This document shows, one piece after another, positions 1 through 5,782 of a stretch of 6,041 nt of DNA. The notes beneath the pieces are model-generated. The model did no database searches. It had not been told where the DNA came from and saw only the letters and a list, made by a program, of their open reading frames with translations. The translations under genes and the position numbers were made by a program. Positions within the stretch are counted from its first letter, which is position 1, and the number at the start of each line of letters is the position of its first letter. The stretch is from Desulfobacteraceae bacterium (GTDB lineage Bacteria; Desulfobacterota; DSM-4660; Desulfatiglandales; Desulfatiglandaceae), in contig JABMQV010000041.1 of the NCBI GenBank assembly GCA_013203065.1, positions 1 to 6,041 on the forward strand, given 5' to 3'.

Positions 1-749
1 AAAATCTTAAATGATACATACCGGGCCATATAGGTCGGGAGAAAGGTGGTAACTCCGTGGAAACTGAAACTCTGGAGCATGTTCACCAAATAGAGAAGAA
101 TCAAAGGGAGTGTGAAATACACCCAGAACCCGCGGTCGACCTGGCTTGGAGGAGATTGGGAAGTCCCCGGTGATTGGTTGGCTTTTTTGTGCCTTTTTTC
201 CATGGACATATCCACAAAGATCGCCCATGCAGAAAGAGCAATCCCCGGGAACATGAAGGAGAGATAGGAATAACGCCATCCCCAGTACGAACCGATAAGG
301 CCTGCGATAAAGGGGGTCGTCGCCAGCCCAACGTTTCCGGCAGCTCCGTGAATGCCGAGGCCTTTGCCATATTTTTCTACCTTGGCTGTAATCAATGAAT
401 TGGCGAGGGGATGATACAAACTGCCCAGGGCGCCGAGAAGGACTAATCCGATGGTGAAGAGCAACAAATCGGGAGAAACCGCAACCAGAAAACAGACAAC
501 GCTGGACCCCAAAAAACAAACCAGGTACAGTTTCTTGGGGCCAAACCGGTTGTATATCATTCCGCTGGGAAGGGCTCCCAGTCCGTAAGAAAAGCTCATG
601 ATGTTGCTGATCACTCCCAGCTTTAGATACCCGATGGAAAAATCCTCTTTCAGGAGAAGAAGTACGGCCGGAAAAATCAGCAGGTATCCGTGACTGAGGG
701 CATGGGAGCAACCCATGAGGCCGATAATCATTTTCTCACTGCGTGTCAT
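1..749 (-). CDS. MFS transporter, N-terminal part (cut by window edge)
   Basis: Minus-strand reading frame starting with ATG at 749 and open without a stop for 249 codons to the left edge, so the C-terminal part lies outside the window. The start is set by GGAGGG at 759-764, nine bases upstream. The protein is an inner-membrane secondary transporter: about six hydrophobic helices (roughly residues 7-33, 44-64, 74-92, 95-115, 135-153, 160-180), then a hydrophilic central loop (about 183-207) and the start of helix 7 (about 208-230). The loop after helix 2 carries an MFS motif A variant (GALPSGMIYNRFGPKKL, residues 58-74). The helix 4 end (GSLYHP) and helix 5 (HGAAGNVG) resemble the fosmidomycin-resistance (Fsr)-like branch; that subfamily call is by eye. 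Substrate and direction of transport cannot be read from the sequence. It follows the DUF2780 gene by 47 bases and is probably co-transcribed with it. Longer open frames overlapping it on the same strand are shadows: their translations show no helix pattern. Confidence 0.92.
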   Translation of the reverse strand, partial: MTRSEKMIIGLMGCSHALSHGYLLIFPAVLLLLKEDFSIGYLKLGVISNIMSFSYGLGALPSGMIYNRFGPKKLYLVCFLGSSVVCFLVAVSPDLLLFTIGLVLLGALGSLYHPLANSLITAKVEKYGKGLGIHGAAGNVGLATTPFIAGLIGSYWGWRYSYLSFMFPGIALSAWAIFVDMSMEKRHKKANQSPGTSQSPPSQVDRGFWVYFTLPLILLYLVNMLQSFSFHGVTTFLPTYMARYVSFKI

Positions 750-796
750 TCCTTAAATCCCTCCGGTTTTCCCCCGGGCTGTCGGCTGGGCCTGGA

Positions 797-1267
797 TTAC
801 TGCCACAAGCCCTTCAGTAATCCTGTCACCGCATCGCCTCCCTTAGATTGAACAAACTGCAGGACCACCGGGATAAATTTGGAAAGCATGCTGGAATTCA
901 TTCCCAGCTTTGAAAAAGAATCGGTGAGGCTGGCGAGGGACCCCAGCTTTGCTGCACTCCCGCCCAGGGATGACAGACTGCCAAGGACACCACTCGCCTT
1001 GCCCCCGGAGGGCACAGCGGCCAAATAATCATCCATTCCGGGGACCACGTCGGCCACTTTTTTGAAGTCATCGACGCTCAGGTTGTCCTTTGCGTTCTGA
1101 AACAGGGCACCGGCGCCGCCTTTGGCCTGTTTCTTTGTAATCCCCAAATTGTCAACTAATGTGGAGATCAAATCCATGGTACCGGCATGAACTGCGCCCG
1201 TTTCGACCGCACCAGGCATAAGAACCAAAAGGCCGAAAATCAAAATGCAAATTCGAAAACGCTTCAT
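797..1267 (-). CDS. Secreted DUF2780 (VcgC/VcgE-type) protein
   Basis: A 156-residue protein with an N-terminal signal peptide: basic MKRFR, hydrophobic core (about residues 6-19) and a likely signal peptidase I site after VHA at residue 28, so it is probably exported to the periplasm or beyond. The mature part matches the DUF2780 family as I know it: LGITKKQAKGGAGALF (residues 41-56), an LSVDDFKKV stretch (63-71), PGMDDYLAAVP (76-86), a Ser/Gly/Leu-rich linker (about 92-122), and an amphipathic C-terminus (FIPVVLQFVQSKGG, 131-144, then LLKGLW). Family members have no established biochemical function and none is proposed here. The start at 1267 has AGGAG at 1276-1280, eight bases upstream; stop is TAA at 797-799. 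It lies first in a probable two-gene transcript with the MFS transporter downstream. No cysteine-based lipobox is visible, so it looks soluble and not a lipoprotein. Confidence 0.9.
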   Translation of the reverse strand: MKRFRICILIFGLLVLMPGAVETGAVHAGTMDLISTLVDNLGITKKQAKGGAGALFQNAKDNLSVDDFKKVADVVPGMDDYLAAVPSGGKASGVLGSLSSLGGSAAKLGSLASLTDSFSKLGMNSSMLSKFIPVVLQFVQSKGGDAVTGLLKGLWQ

Positions 1268-1337
1268 TTTATTCTCTCCTTTATTCCCATCTTTCGGATA
1301 AACATATTCTCACCCTTGGTTATGGCAAGAGGGTAGG

Positions 1338-1366
1338 AGTATACGAAGGGATGGACTGACATTCAA
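1338..1366 (-). promoter_or_regulatory. Candidate sigma-70 promoter for the DUF2780-MFS transcript
   Basis: Read on the minus strand: TTGAAT (-35, 1361-1366), exactly 17 bases, then TATACT (-10, 1338-1343; five of six consensus bases). Initiation would fall near 1331 and give a leader of about 64 bases before the DUF2780 start. The position, spacing and strong -10 support it; the -35 matches only in TTGA. No operator-like palindrome was seen directly over it. Confidence 0.45.
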
Positions 1367-1483
1367 GCAATAATTATGGGGGTGACGAGCATAGGCTCCA
1401 ATTCCAGTTTCAAAATAGAGGATAGGTGGTTCTTGCCGGCCCCTCCACAAGGGCAGATTTTCACAGGTTCACTTCCGGTGTCG

Positions 1484-1509
1484 CCTCCGGGCCGGGAATC
1501 GGCTGGAGG
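1484..1509. repeat. GC-rich hairpin in the divergent spacer
   Basis: CCTCC (1484-1488) pairs with GGAGG (1505-1509), and inside it GCCG (1491-1494) pairs with CGGC (1500-1503) around a GGAAT loop, leaving a small internal loop of GG against T. That is nine GC-rich pairs. There is no T-run on either side, so it is not a typical intrinsic terminator. It could be a leader structure of the amidase mRNA or a protein-binding inverted repeat; the sequence does not decide. Confidence 0.4.
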
Positions 1510-1605
1510 ACCGGGTTTCGTGCCTAAATAATACTTGCCTTTTTCAGTGAAGAGTATAAGGAAAAGAGGTTCCTTCTCAATTTTCGGACCAGGGAGGCGT
1601 AGACC

Positions 1606-3057
1606 ATGGATAAGACTTCTCTTCATTATCAAAGCATCACCGAATTGGCACGGAGCATCCGCATCGGAGAGCTTTCTCCTGTTGAACTGACGGAGCACTA
1701 CCTTTCCCGTATCAAGTCATTGGATGGGAAACTGAATGGATTCCGGGTGGTGTGCTCCGAAAGGGCACTTGCCGAAGCACACGCCGCTGAGACCGCCTTG
1801 CACTCGGGGCAAGATTTGGGGCCATTGCACGGAATCCCTTTCGCCGCCAAGGATCTCTATGACGTCAAAGGTCTTCCCACAACGGCAGGCACGAGGTTAT
1901 TGGAAAAAAATATCGCGGTGGAAGACGCTTATGTGATCCACAAGCTGGCCCAGGCCGGAATGGTTCTGGTGGGCAAGACAAATACCGTACAATTCGCCTA
2001 CGGTGGGGTAGGGATCAACCACGATCACGGAACACCCCATAATCCATGGCACCAAAAACATCATGTGCCGGGTGGTTCCAGCAGCGGTTCGGCCGTGGCT
2101 GTCGCCGCCGGCATGGCGCCCGCGGCCCTGGGGAGCGACACCGGAGGGTCAGTGCGGATTCCCGCATCCCTGTGCGGAACAGTTGGTCTAAAATCTACGG
2201 TGGGACGGATCAGCCGGGCCGGGGTCTATCCCCTGAGTTGGAGCCTTGATTCGGTTGGGCCCCTCACCCGTTCTGTGGAGGATGCTGCTTTGATCTATCA
2301 GTGCTTGCAGGGACACGACATCAATGACGAGACCACCTGGGGTCTGCAGACCCACGACGTATTGGAGGGTCTGAAGCAGGGTGTACGGGGATTGCGATTG
2401 GCATTTGCGGAAACGGTCTTTTGGGACAATACTGATCCGGAGGTTGAAAGGGTTGTACGGGAATGCGGAAGCGTGTTCAAAGAACTGGGGACATCAGTGA
2501 AGAGCATCGAATTCCCGGAAGCAAGAGAGGCCTTTCAGTTAAACTCTCAGGGGCTCATTATCGTCGCGGAGGCATATGCGCTCAATCAGAAATGGCTGAA
2601 GGATCACTTCGATCAGCTCGACCCTGTTGTGGCCCATCGAATGATAAAAGGCAAGGAGGTCAGCGCCGGCGATTACCTCAAAAACGTCTTGGAGTGGAAA
2701 CGCTTGAGAATAAAGGCGAACGAGTCTCTGAGGGATGTGGATGTCCTTTTGGTGCCCGCGACAATGATTCCAGCCCTCCCTGTCGCCGAGGTGGATGCGG
2801 ACCGGGATGTCTATGCCAAAACAAACCTCTCCTATCTCCGTAACACGGCTATCGGCAATATCCTCAACCTGTGCGGCCTCGCCCTGCCTTGTGGTTTTAC
2901 GCAAGAAGGCCTGCCTATCGGGCTGATGCTTTACGGGAAACCGTTCCAGGAAGATCTGGTGCTCCGCGCCGGTCATGCCTTCCAGCAGGCCACCGACTGG
3001 CACAGGCGTCCCCCGGATCTTTCGTGGGTTCAGGATCAGACGGGAGATCAAAGGTAA
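1606..3057 (+). CDS. Amidase-signature family hydrolase (GatA-like amidase)
   Basis: A 483-residue amidase-signature enzyme, which hydrolyses a C-N amide bond through a Ser-cisSer-Lys triad, probably in the cytoplasm since no signal peptide is present. All three triad residues are in place: Lys82 in PFAAKD, Ser158 in the GGSSSGSA glycine/serine loop, and nucleophile Ser182 in GSDTGGS; the 24-residue spacing of the two serines equals that in known members. Typical flanking blocks are HGIPFAAKD, LVGKTNTVQF, CGTVGLKSTVGRISR and, near the C-terminus, LPCGFTQEGLPIGLML. Length is normal for the family. The ATG at 1606 follows GGGAGG (1592-1597) by eight bases; stop is TAA at 3055. It resembles GatA of the tRNA-dependent amidotransferase, but no gatB or gatC lies beside it within the window, and the N-terminus (SITELARSIRIGELSPVELTE) is common to many free-standing amidases. 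I therefore call a general amidase of unknown substrate. It is divergent from the DUF2780 gene. Confidence 0.93.
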   Translation: MDKTSLHYQSITELARSIRIGELSPVELTEHYLSRIKSLDGKLNGFRVVCSERALAEAHAAETALHSGQDLGPLHGIPFAAKDLYDVKGLPTTAGTRLLEKNIAVEDAYVIHKLAQAGMVLVGKTNTVQFAYGGVGINHDHGTPHNPWHQKHHVPGGSSSGSAVAVAAGMAPAALGSDTGGSVRIPASLCGTVGLKSTVGRISRAGVYPLSWSLDSVGPLTRSVEDAALIYQCLQGHDINDETTWGLQTHDVLEGLKQGVRGLRLAFAETVFWDNTDPEVERVVRECGSVFKELGTSVKSIEFPEAREAFQLNSQGLIIVAEAYALNQKWLKDHFDQLDPVVAHRMIKGKEVSAGDYLKNVLEWKRLRIKANESLRDVDVLLVPATMIPALPVAEVDADRDVYAKTNLSYLRNTAIGNILNLCGLALPCGFTQEGLPIGLMLYGKPFQEDLVLRAGHAFQQATDWHRRPPDLSWVQDQTGDQR

Positions 3058-3273
3058 AAAGGGGGACGTCCCCAGAATCCAAAGATTTAGGGTAACACTT
3101 TAGCCGTTTGAAACCCCCATTCCCCTGTCCAAGTCCCAATTTGAAAAAAGGTAAATTCATACGATTTATGTGATTTTCCAGTTGCAGAAACCTCATGACT
3201 AAGGGTAAATGAAAGGAATGGAGGAAGAGGGCAGTATGGGGCGTGTGCAAGCAAATACAGAAAGGGGTTTCCA
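3058..3273. other. Spacer between amidase and alcohol dehydrogenase
   Basis: Apart from the palindrome at 3062-3073 and the ribosome binding site at 3261-3267, I see no gene. TTGAAA at 3141-3146 has no good -10 at a normal distance, and no sigma-54 GG-N10-GC element was found, so the promoter of the dehydrogenase is not identified. Confidence 0.5.
3062..3073. repeat. Perfect 12-base palindrome GGGGACGTCCCC
   Basis: GGGGACGTCCCC is exactly self-complementary and starts four bases after the amidase stop codon, preceded by an A-run (AAAAAG). Read on the minus strand it is a GC hairpin followed by CTTTTT, which looks like a small intrinsic terminator, although no minus-strand gene leads into it. 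It may therefore be a REP-like dispersed element or act as a barrier on the opposite strand. It is a single copy within this window. Confidence 0.5.
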
Positions 3274-4380
3274 ATGACAGAGAAGGGCAGGGCGGCAATA
3301 TTCAAGGGTGTTGGCCAGCCGATGGAGATCAAAGAGTATCCGGTACCTGAACCGGAGCCTGGGGCGATTTTGATCAAGGTCACAATGGCCAACATATGTG
3401 GATCAGACTTACATCAATGGCGTGGAGAAATTGATCTCGCTTCTTCCGGCAAATTCTTACCGGCAATCATCGGCCATGAGATGATGGGCAAGGTCGCCAA
3501 ACTCGGGGAAGGCGTCTCCAGAGACTCGGCGGGTGGGCCGTTGGCAGTGGGTGATCGAATCGTCTATCGCTATTTCAACCCGTGCGGCCGTTGCCCGGTT
3601 TGTCTGAAGGGCGAGGATGCGGCCTGCTCTGCGAACCCGAGGTTTATAATCCCCGTTGAGGTCCCTCCTCATTTCACCGGGGCCTACGCCGACTACTATT
3701 ACCTCAGGCCGAACCAGACCGTCTTCAAGGTTCCGGATGACCTGACCGACGAAATGGTGGCACCGGCCAACTGTGCGCTCTCGCAGGTCATCTACGGTTT
3801 AGAGAAGGTGGGGTTTGGCTTTGGCGAAACCATTGTCATCCAGGGGGCTGGCGGCTTGGGCATCAATGCCGCCGCCGTTGCCAAGGAGATGGGAGCGCAC
3901 AGGGTTATTGTTATCGACGGCATAAAGGAACGTCTGGAGTTGGCCAAGGCCTTCGGTGCCGATGAATTGATCGACATGGAGGATTACAAAACTCCCAAGG
4001 AGCGTATCAAACGGGTAAGGGAACTTACCGGCAATAAGGGGGCAGAGGTCGTGGCGGAACTGGTGGGCTCTCCCGAAGTCATACCTGAGGGGCTGGCGAT
4101 GCTGGGCAGGGCAGGGCGGTATCTGGAGATCGGAAACGTCAGCCCGGGAAAGACCGTCAAAATTGACCCCGCCGTGTTGGTCTATGGTACCAAGACGATT
4201 TTTCCAGTCATCATGTACGGGCCCGATACCCTAAAAAAGGCCCTTGACTTCTTGGGCCGCACAAAGGATAAATACCCTTTTGACAAGATTCTCTCCCGTA
4301 CCTACCCCCTGGAAGAGATCAACAAGGCCTTTGCGGATCAGGATAAAGGGCTGGTTTCCAGGTCTGCCATCGTCATGTAG
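3274..4380 (+). CDS. Zinc-binding NAD-dependent alcohol dehydrogenase (MDR, TM0436-like)
   Basis: A 368-residue medium-chain dehydrogenase/reductase, predicted to oxidise an alcohol (or reduce a carbonyl) with NAD in the cytoplasm. The catalytic zinc site shows Cys42 in ICGSDLH and His68-Glu69 in GHEMMG, with Cys167 in APANCALS as a plausible further ligand. The structural zinc lobe has its four cysteines at 104, 107, 110 and 118 (CGRCPVC then DAAC). The Rossmann fold has GAGGLG (191-196), and Asp215 at the end of the next strand (VIVID) favours NAD over NADP. The long insert between His68 and the zinc lobe (GEGVSRDSAGGPLAVGDR), the APANCAL block and the C-terminal YPLEEINKA resemble the MDR group named after Thermotoga TM0436; substrate is not known for this branch as far as I can tell. 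ATG at 3274 follows AAAGGGG (3261-3267) by six bases. It stands 216 bases after the amidase, so it may have its own promoter, and it converges with the downstream gene. Confidence 0.93.
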   Translation: MTEKGRAAIFKGVGQPMEIKEYPVPEPEPGAILIKVTMANICGSDLHQWRGEIDLASSGKFLPAIIGHEMMGKVAKLGEGVSRDSAGGPLAVGDRIVYRYFNPCGRCPVCLKGEDAACSANPRFIIPVEVPPHFTGAYADYYYLRPNQTVFKVPDDLTDEMVAPANCALSQVIYGLEKVGFGFGETIVIQGAGGLGINAAAVAKEMGAHRVIVIDGIKERLELAKAFGADELIDMEDYKTPKERIKRVRELTGNKGAEVVAELVGSPEVIPEGLAMLGRAGRYLEIGNVSPGKTVKIDPAVLVYGTKTIFPVIMYGPDTLKKALDFLGRTKDKYPFDKILSRTYPLEEINKAFADQDKGLVSRSAIVM

Positions 4381-4396
4381 GACGTTGGTAATGCTC

Positions 4397-4419
4397 GGCG
4401 AGTGATGAACCGCCTTTTT
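4397..4419 (+). terminator. Weak candidate intrinsic terminator after the alcohol dehydrogenase
   Basis: GGCG (4397-4400) can pair with CGCC (4411-4414) around a ten-base loop and is followed at once by TTTTT (4415-4419), 16 bases after the dehydrogenase stop. The stem is only four pairs, so the call is weak. Longer inverted repeats in the same convergent gap (GTTGGTAA 4384-4391 with TTACCAAC 4445-4452; CTTGTCC 4470-4476 with GGACAAG 4497-4503) lack T-runs. Confidence 0.28.
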
Positions 4420-4505
4420 CAAGTAAAGAGTGGATGGTTATGGTTTACCAACAGCCGTGATTGACATCCCTTGTCCCCTTATCGTCTTGAAGGTTCGGAC
4501 AAGAA

Positions 4506-4515
4506 AGACCGGTCT
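4506..4515. repeat. Palindrome AGACCGGTCT beside the dehydrogenase stop codon
   Basis: A perfect 10-base palindrome two bases beyond the stop codon of the hydroxyacyl-CoA dehydrogenase. On the minus strand it is followed by TTCTTG, which gives it a faint terminator look, but as a hairpin it would have only three pairs around a four-base loop. It may be chance. Confidence 0.2.
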
Positions 4516-4517
4516 GC

Positions 4518-5477
4518 CTACACTTGATTTTCTTGATTCTCTTTTCTGAAAATGTTCAACCTTGCATAAAGCCGGCTGTCCCGTTTCTGTTTTAAGGCCT
4601 CGGCCGCGCCATCTTCATGGTCGTAAAATCCCTTTTCGCTTTTTAGCCCAAGACGGCCCTGATCAATCAGATCGTTCAAAATTTGGGGAGGTCTGAACTG
4701 ATCACGGCCCAGTTTATCGTAGAGGTATTGGAATACCGCCCGGTAGGTGTCCAGTCCGGCCTGATCAATGATTTCAAAGGGACCAAAGGCACTCAAACGA
4801 AATCCAAAGCTCGACTTTACGATCCGGTCAACCTCCTCCGGGGACGCCAGTCCCTCTTCAACCATGGCAAGCGCCTCGGCGGCCATGGCAAGCTGGATTC
4901 TATTCGCCACAAAACCGGGGGCCGACTTGCACAGGGTGGGGAACTTGCCGATACGTTCCATAAATGCCACGGCATGATCGATCGTTTCCTGGCTGGTGAG
5001 GTCGGCCGGGATAATCTCTACAGCCGGGGTAATGGGCGGTGGATGGAACCAATGGGTTCCAAGCACCCTCTCCGGGTTGTGAGTGACAGCACTGAGCTCG
5101 TTTATGTCATAGGATGAGGTGTTGGTGGCCAGAATCACATCAGATCCGGCAATGGTTCCAAGCCTCTTAAAGAGTTCCTTTTTCAGCTCCAGGTCTTCGG
5201 TGATCGCTTCAAGGATATAGTCCGCTTTCTTGGCCGATCCTTCAAGGTCCGTGGTGAAATTGATGCGGCCCAGGGCATCCTCAATCCTCGGGGGCTGAAT
5301 AAGATCCAATTGGACCATAAACTCAAGGTTTTCCCGAATCCAGGCCCGGGCCCGGCCAAGCAGCGCTTCGTCCTCATCGACAAGGAAGACCGCCAAGTCA
5401 TTCAATGCAAAGACCTGAGCAAAACCATGTCCCATCACCCCTGCTCCCACCACGAGCACGTCTCTTATCTCTTTCAT
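4518..5477 (-). CDS. 3-hydroxyacyl-CoA dehydrogenase family protein
   Basis: A 319-residue NAD-dependent enzyme of the 3-hydroxyacyl-CoA dehydrogenase family, expected to oxidise an L-3-hydroxyacyl-CoA to the 3-ketoacyl-CoA in beta-oxidation or a related CoA pathway, in the cytoplasm. N-terminal Rossmann fold: GAGVMGHG (residues 11-18) and Asp34 (FLVDED), which binds the NAD ribose. Residues equivalent to the catalytic set of the human enzyme keep exact spacing: Ser121 (NTSS), His142 (GTHWF), Glu154 (AVEII) and Asn192 (FVANR). The C-terminal domain (about 186-287) has the usual FGFRLSAFGPFEIIDQAGLD and GRLGLKSEKGFYDH blocks. It lacks an enoyl-CoA hydratase domain, so it is the single-domain type. 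One oddity: the usual HFFNP motif reads HWFHP, so the conserved Asn is His145; this may mark a side branch with a different substrate. ATG at 5477 follows AGGAGG (5485-5490) by seven bases; stop is TAG at 4518. The chain length and stereochemistry of the substrate are not deducible. Confidence 0.92.
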   Translation of the reverse strand: MKEIRDVLVVGAGVMGHGFAQVFALNDLAVFLVDEDEALLGRARAWIRENLEFMVQLDLIQPPRIEDALGRINFTTDLEGSAKKADYILEAITEDLELKKELFKRLGTIAGSDVILATNTSSYDINELSAVTHNPERVLGTHWFHPPPITPAVEIIPADLTSQETIDHAVAFMERIGKFPTLCKSAPGFVANRIQLAMAAEALAMVEEGLASPEEVDRIVKSSFGFRLSAFGPFEIIDQAGLDTYRAVFQYLYDKLGRDQFRPPQILNDLIDQGRLGLKSEKGFYDHEDGAAEALKQKRDSRLYARLNIFRKENQENQV

Positions 5478-5478
5478 C

Positions 5479-5586
5479 TTATTTCCTCCTCAACTGATTG
5501 TTTGGACCGGGCCCCGCCGGAAGGAAGAATTCCTTCGGGATTGAGAACATTCCGGGGCGGCCGGGTTCGGTCCGTCGGATTTCCAT
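5479..5586 (-). CDS. Possible 35-codon leader ORF upstream of the hydroxyacyl-CoA dehydrogenase
   Basis: ATG at 5584-5586 on the minus strand opens a 35-residue frame (begins MEIRRTEPGRPG, ends NNQLRRK) that stops with TAA at 5479-5481, leaving a single base before the dehydrogenase ATG. An AGGAGG (5590-5595) lies only three bases upstream of its start, which is closer than ideal. Its last codons contain the ribosome binding site of the next gene (AGG AGG AAA TAA), so its translation would be directly coupled to that gene. The peptide matches no family I know and is rich in Pro, Gly and Arg. Because the other two frames are also largely open here, it may be chance; treat it as a leader-peptide hypothesis. 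Confidence 0.25.
   Translation of the reverse strand: MEIRRTEPGRPGMFSIPKEFFLPAGPGPNNQLRRK
5504..5573 (-). promoter_or_regulatory. Nested inverted repeats in the 5' leader of the hydroxyacyl-CoA dehydrogenase
   Basis: Three complementary pairs nest within 70 bases: GGACCG (5504-5509) with CGGTCC (5568-5573); GCCCCG (5511-5516) with CGGGGC (5553-5558); and innermost GAAGGAA (5520-5526) with TTCCTTC (5530-5536) around a GAA loop. The block ends 14 bases before the AGGAGG of the dehydrogenase, so the folded RNA would sit right against the ribosome binding site. It resembles an attenuator, a leader control structure or a palindromic repeat element; no known riboswitch family was recognised. Confidence 0.5.
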
Positions 5587-5605
5587 TGCCCTCCTGACCG
5601 TAAAA

Positions 5606-5635
5606 TGAATAAGGTACAGTCCTTTGCATTGTCAA
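5606..5635 (-). promoter_or_regulatory. Candidate promoter for the hydroxyacyl-CoA dehydrogenase
   Basis: A perfect minus-strand -35 TTGACA (5630-5635) is followed after 18 bases by TATTCA (5606-5611), which matches the -10 consensus only in its first three bases. Initiation near 5599 would place the nested repeats and the leader ORF in the mRNA, though with little room upstream of the leader ORF's ribosome binding site. The -35 is strong, the -10 weak. Confidence 0.33.
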
Positions 5636-5664
5636 GGGGGAATTTGAGGGAGATATGATCATTA

Positions 5665-5693
5665 TTGACAGAAGTGGCCAATTCAAATATTTT
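5665..5693 (+). promoter_or_regulatory. Candidate sigma-70 promoter facing right
   Basis: TTGACA (5665-5670), exactly 17 bases, then TATTTT (5688-5693; four of six -10 bases). Initiation near 5700 would give a leader of about 48 bases before the ribosome binding site at 5735-5742. A palindrome ATGATCAT (5655-5662) lies two bases upstream of the -35 and could be an operator half, but it is short. This promoter diverges from the one at 5606-5635 with their -35 boxes 29 bases apart. Confidence 0.5.
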
Positions 5694-5734
5694 CTTTCCG
5701 TGAGAATCAAAACCTATCATTCATTTGGCTAATC

Positions 5735-5782
5735 AAAGGAGGATGTCTTGGGGAAAAGAGAATCCTAATTGCTGTTGATGCA
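5735..5782 (+). pseudogene. Broken gene start, N-terminus like a universal stress protein
   Basis: AAAGGAGG (5735-5742) is the strongest ribosome binding site on the plus strand here. The TTG at 5748, five bases downstream, gives only six codons (MGKRES) before TAA at 5766. The ATG at 5743 abuts the binding site with no spacer and stops at 5776. The remaining frame, from 5756, reads KRILIAVDAS, which looks like the first strand of a universal stress protein (KxILVAVDGS pattern). One extra base in the GGGG/AAAA run (5750-5757) would join the TTG start to it (MGKKRILIAVDAS). After about 5782 that frame loses any likeness to the family. This suggests a frameshifted and truncated gene start, but ten residues are thin evidence. 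Confidence 0.33.

Larger units (their letters stand above)
1268..1605. other. Divergent intergenic region between DUF2780 gene and amidase
   Basis: This 338-base spacer separates two diverging genes. It holds the minus-strand promoter candidate, a hairpin at 1484-1509 and, near the amidase, AAGGAA/TTCCTT inverted repeats (1558-1563 and 1570-1575). I could not find a convincing plus-strand -35/-10 pair for the amidase: TTGCCT at 1535 and TATAAG at 1555 are only 14 bases apart. A minus-strand open frame from within the amidase to 1363 crosses it, but it has no ribosome binding site and no recognised family, so it is not called as a gene. Confidence 0.6.

Noticed and set aside
1535..1560. TTGCCT and TATAAG as an amidase promoter
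   Set aside because: The spacing is 14 bases, too short for sigma-70.
1363..1698. Minus-strand 111-codon frame across the divergent spacer, with a CPCGGAGKNH stretch that looks faintly zinc-finger-like
   Set aside because: Its only ATG starts lie inside the amidase coding region without a ribosome binding site, it overlaps the better-supported amidase start, and the sequence matches no family I know.
1606..3057. Naming the amidase gatA
   Set aside because: The catalytic motifs are shared by all amidase-signature enzymes and no gatB or gatC is beside it.
3141..3170. TTGAAA as the -35 of an alcohol dehydrogenase promoter
   Set aside because: No hexamer at 16-18 bases matches TATAAT in more than three positions.
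3087..3395. Minus-strand open frames across the amidase-dehydrogenase spacer
   Set aside because: They overlap the clear dehydrogenase start and the amidase C-terminus, and show no ribosome binding site or recognisable domain.
4384..4503. Inverted repeats GTTGGTAA/TTACCAAC and CTTGTCC/GGACAAG as bidirectional terminators
   Set aside because: Loops are 53 and 20 bases and no T-run follows either stem.
5474..5720. Two further minus-strand frames of 76-78 codons upstream of the hydroxyacyl-CoA dehydrogenase
   Set aside because: Neither has a ribosome binding site or a recognisable domain, one overlaps the dehydrogenase start, and they span the promoter and hairpin region.
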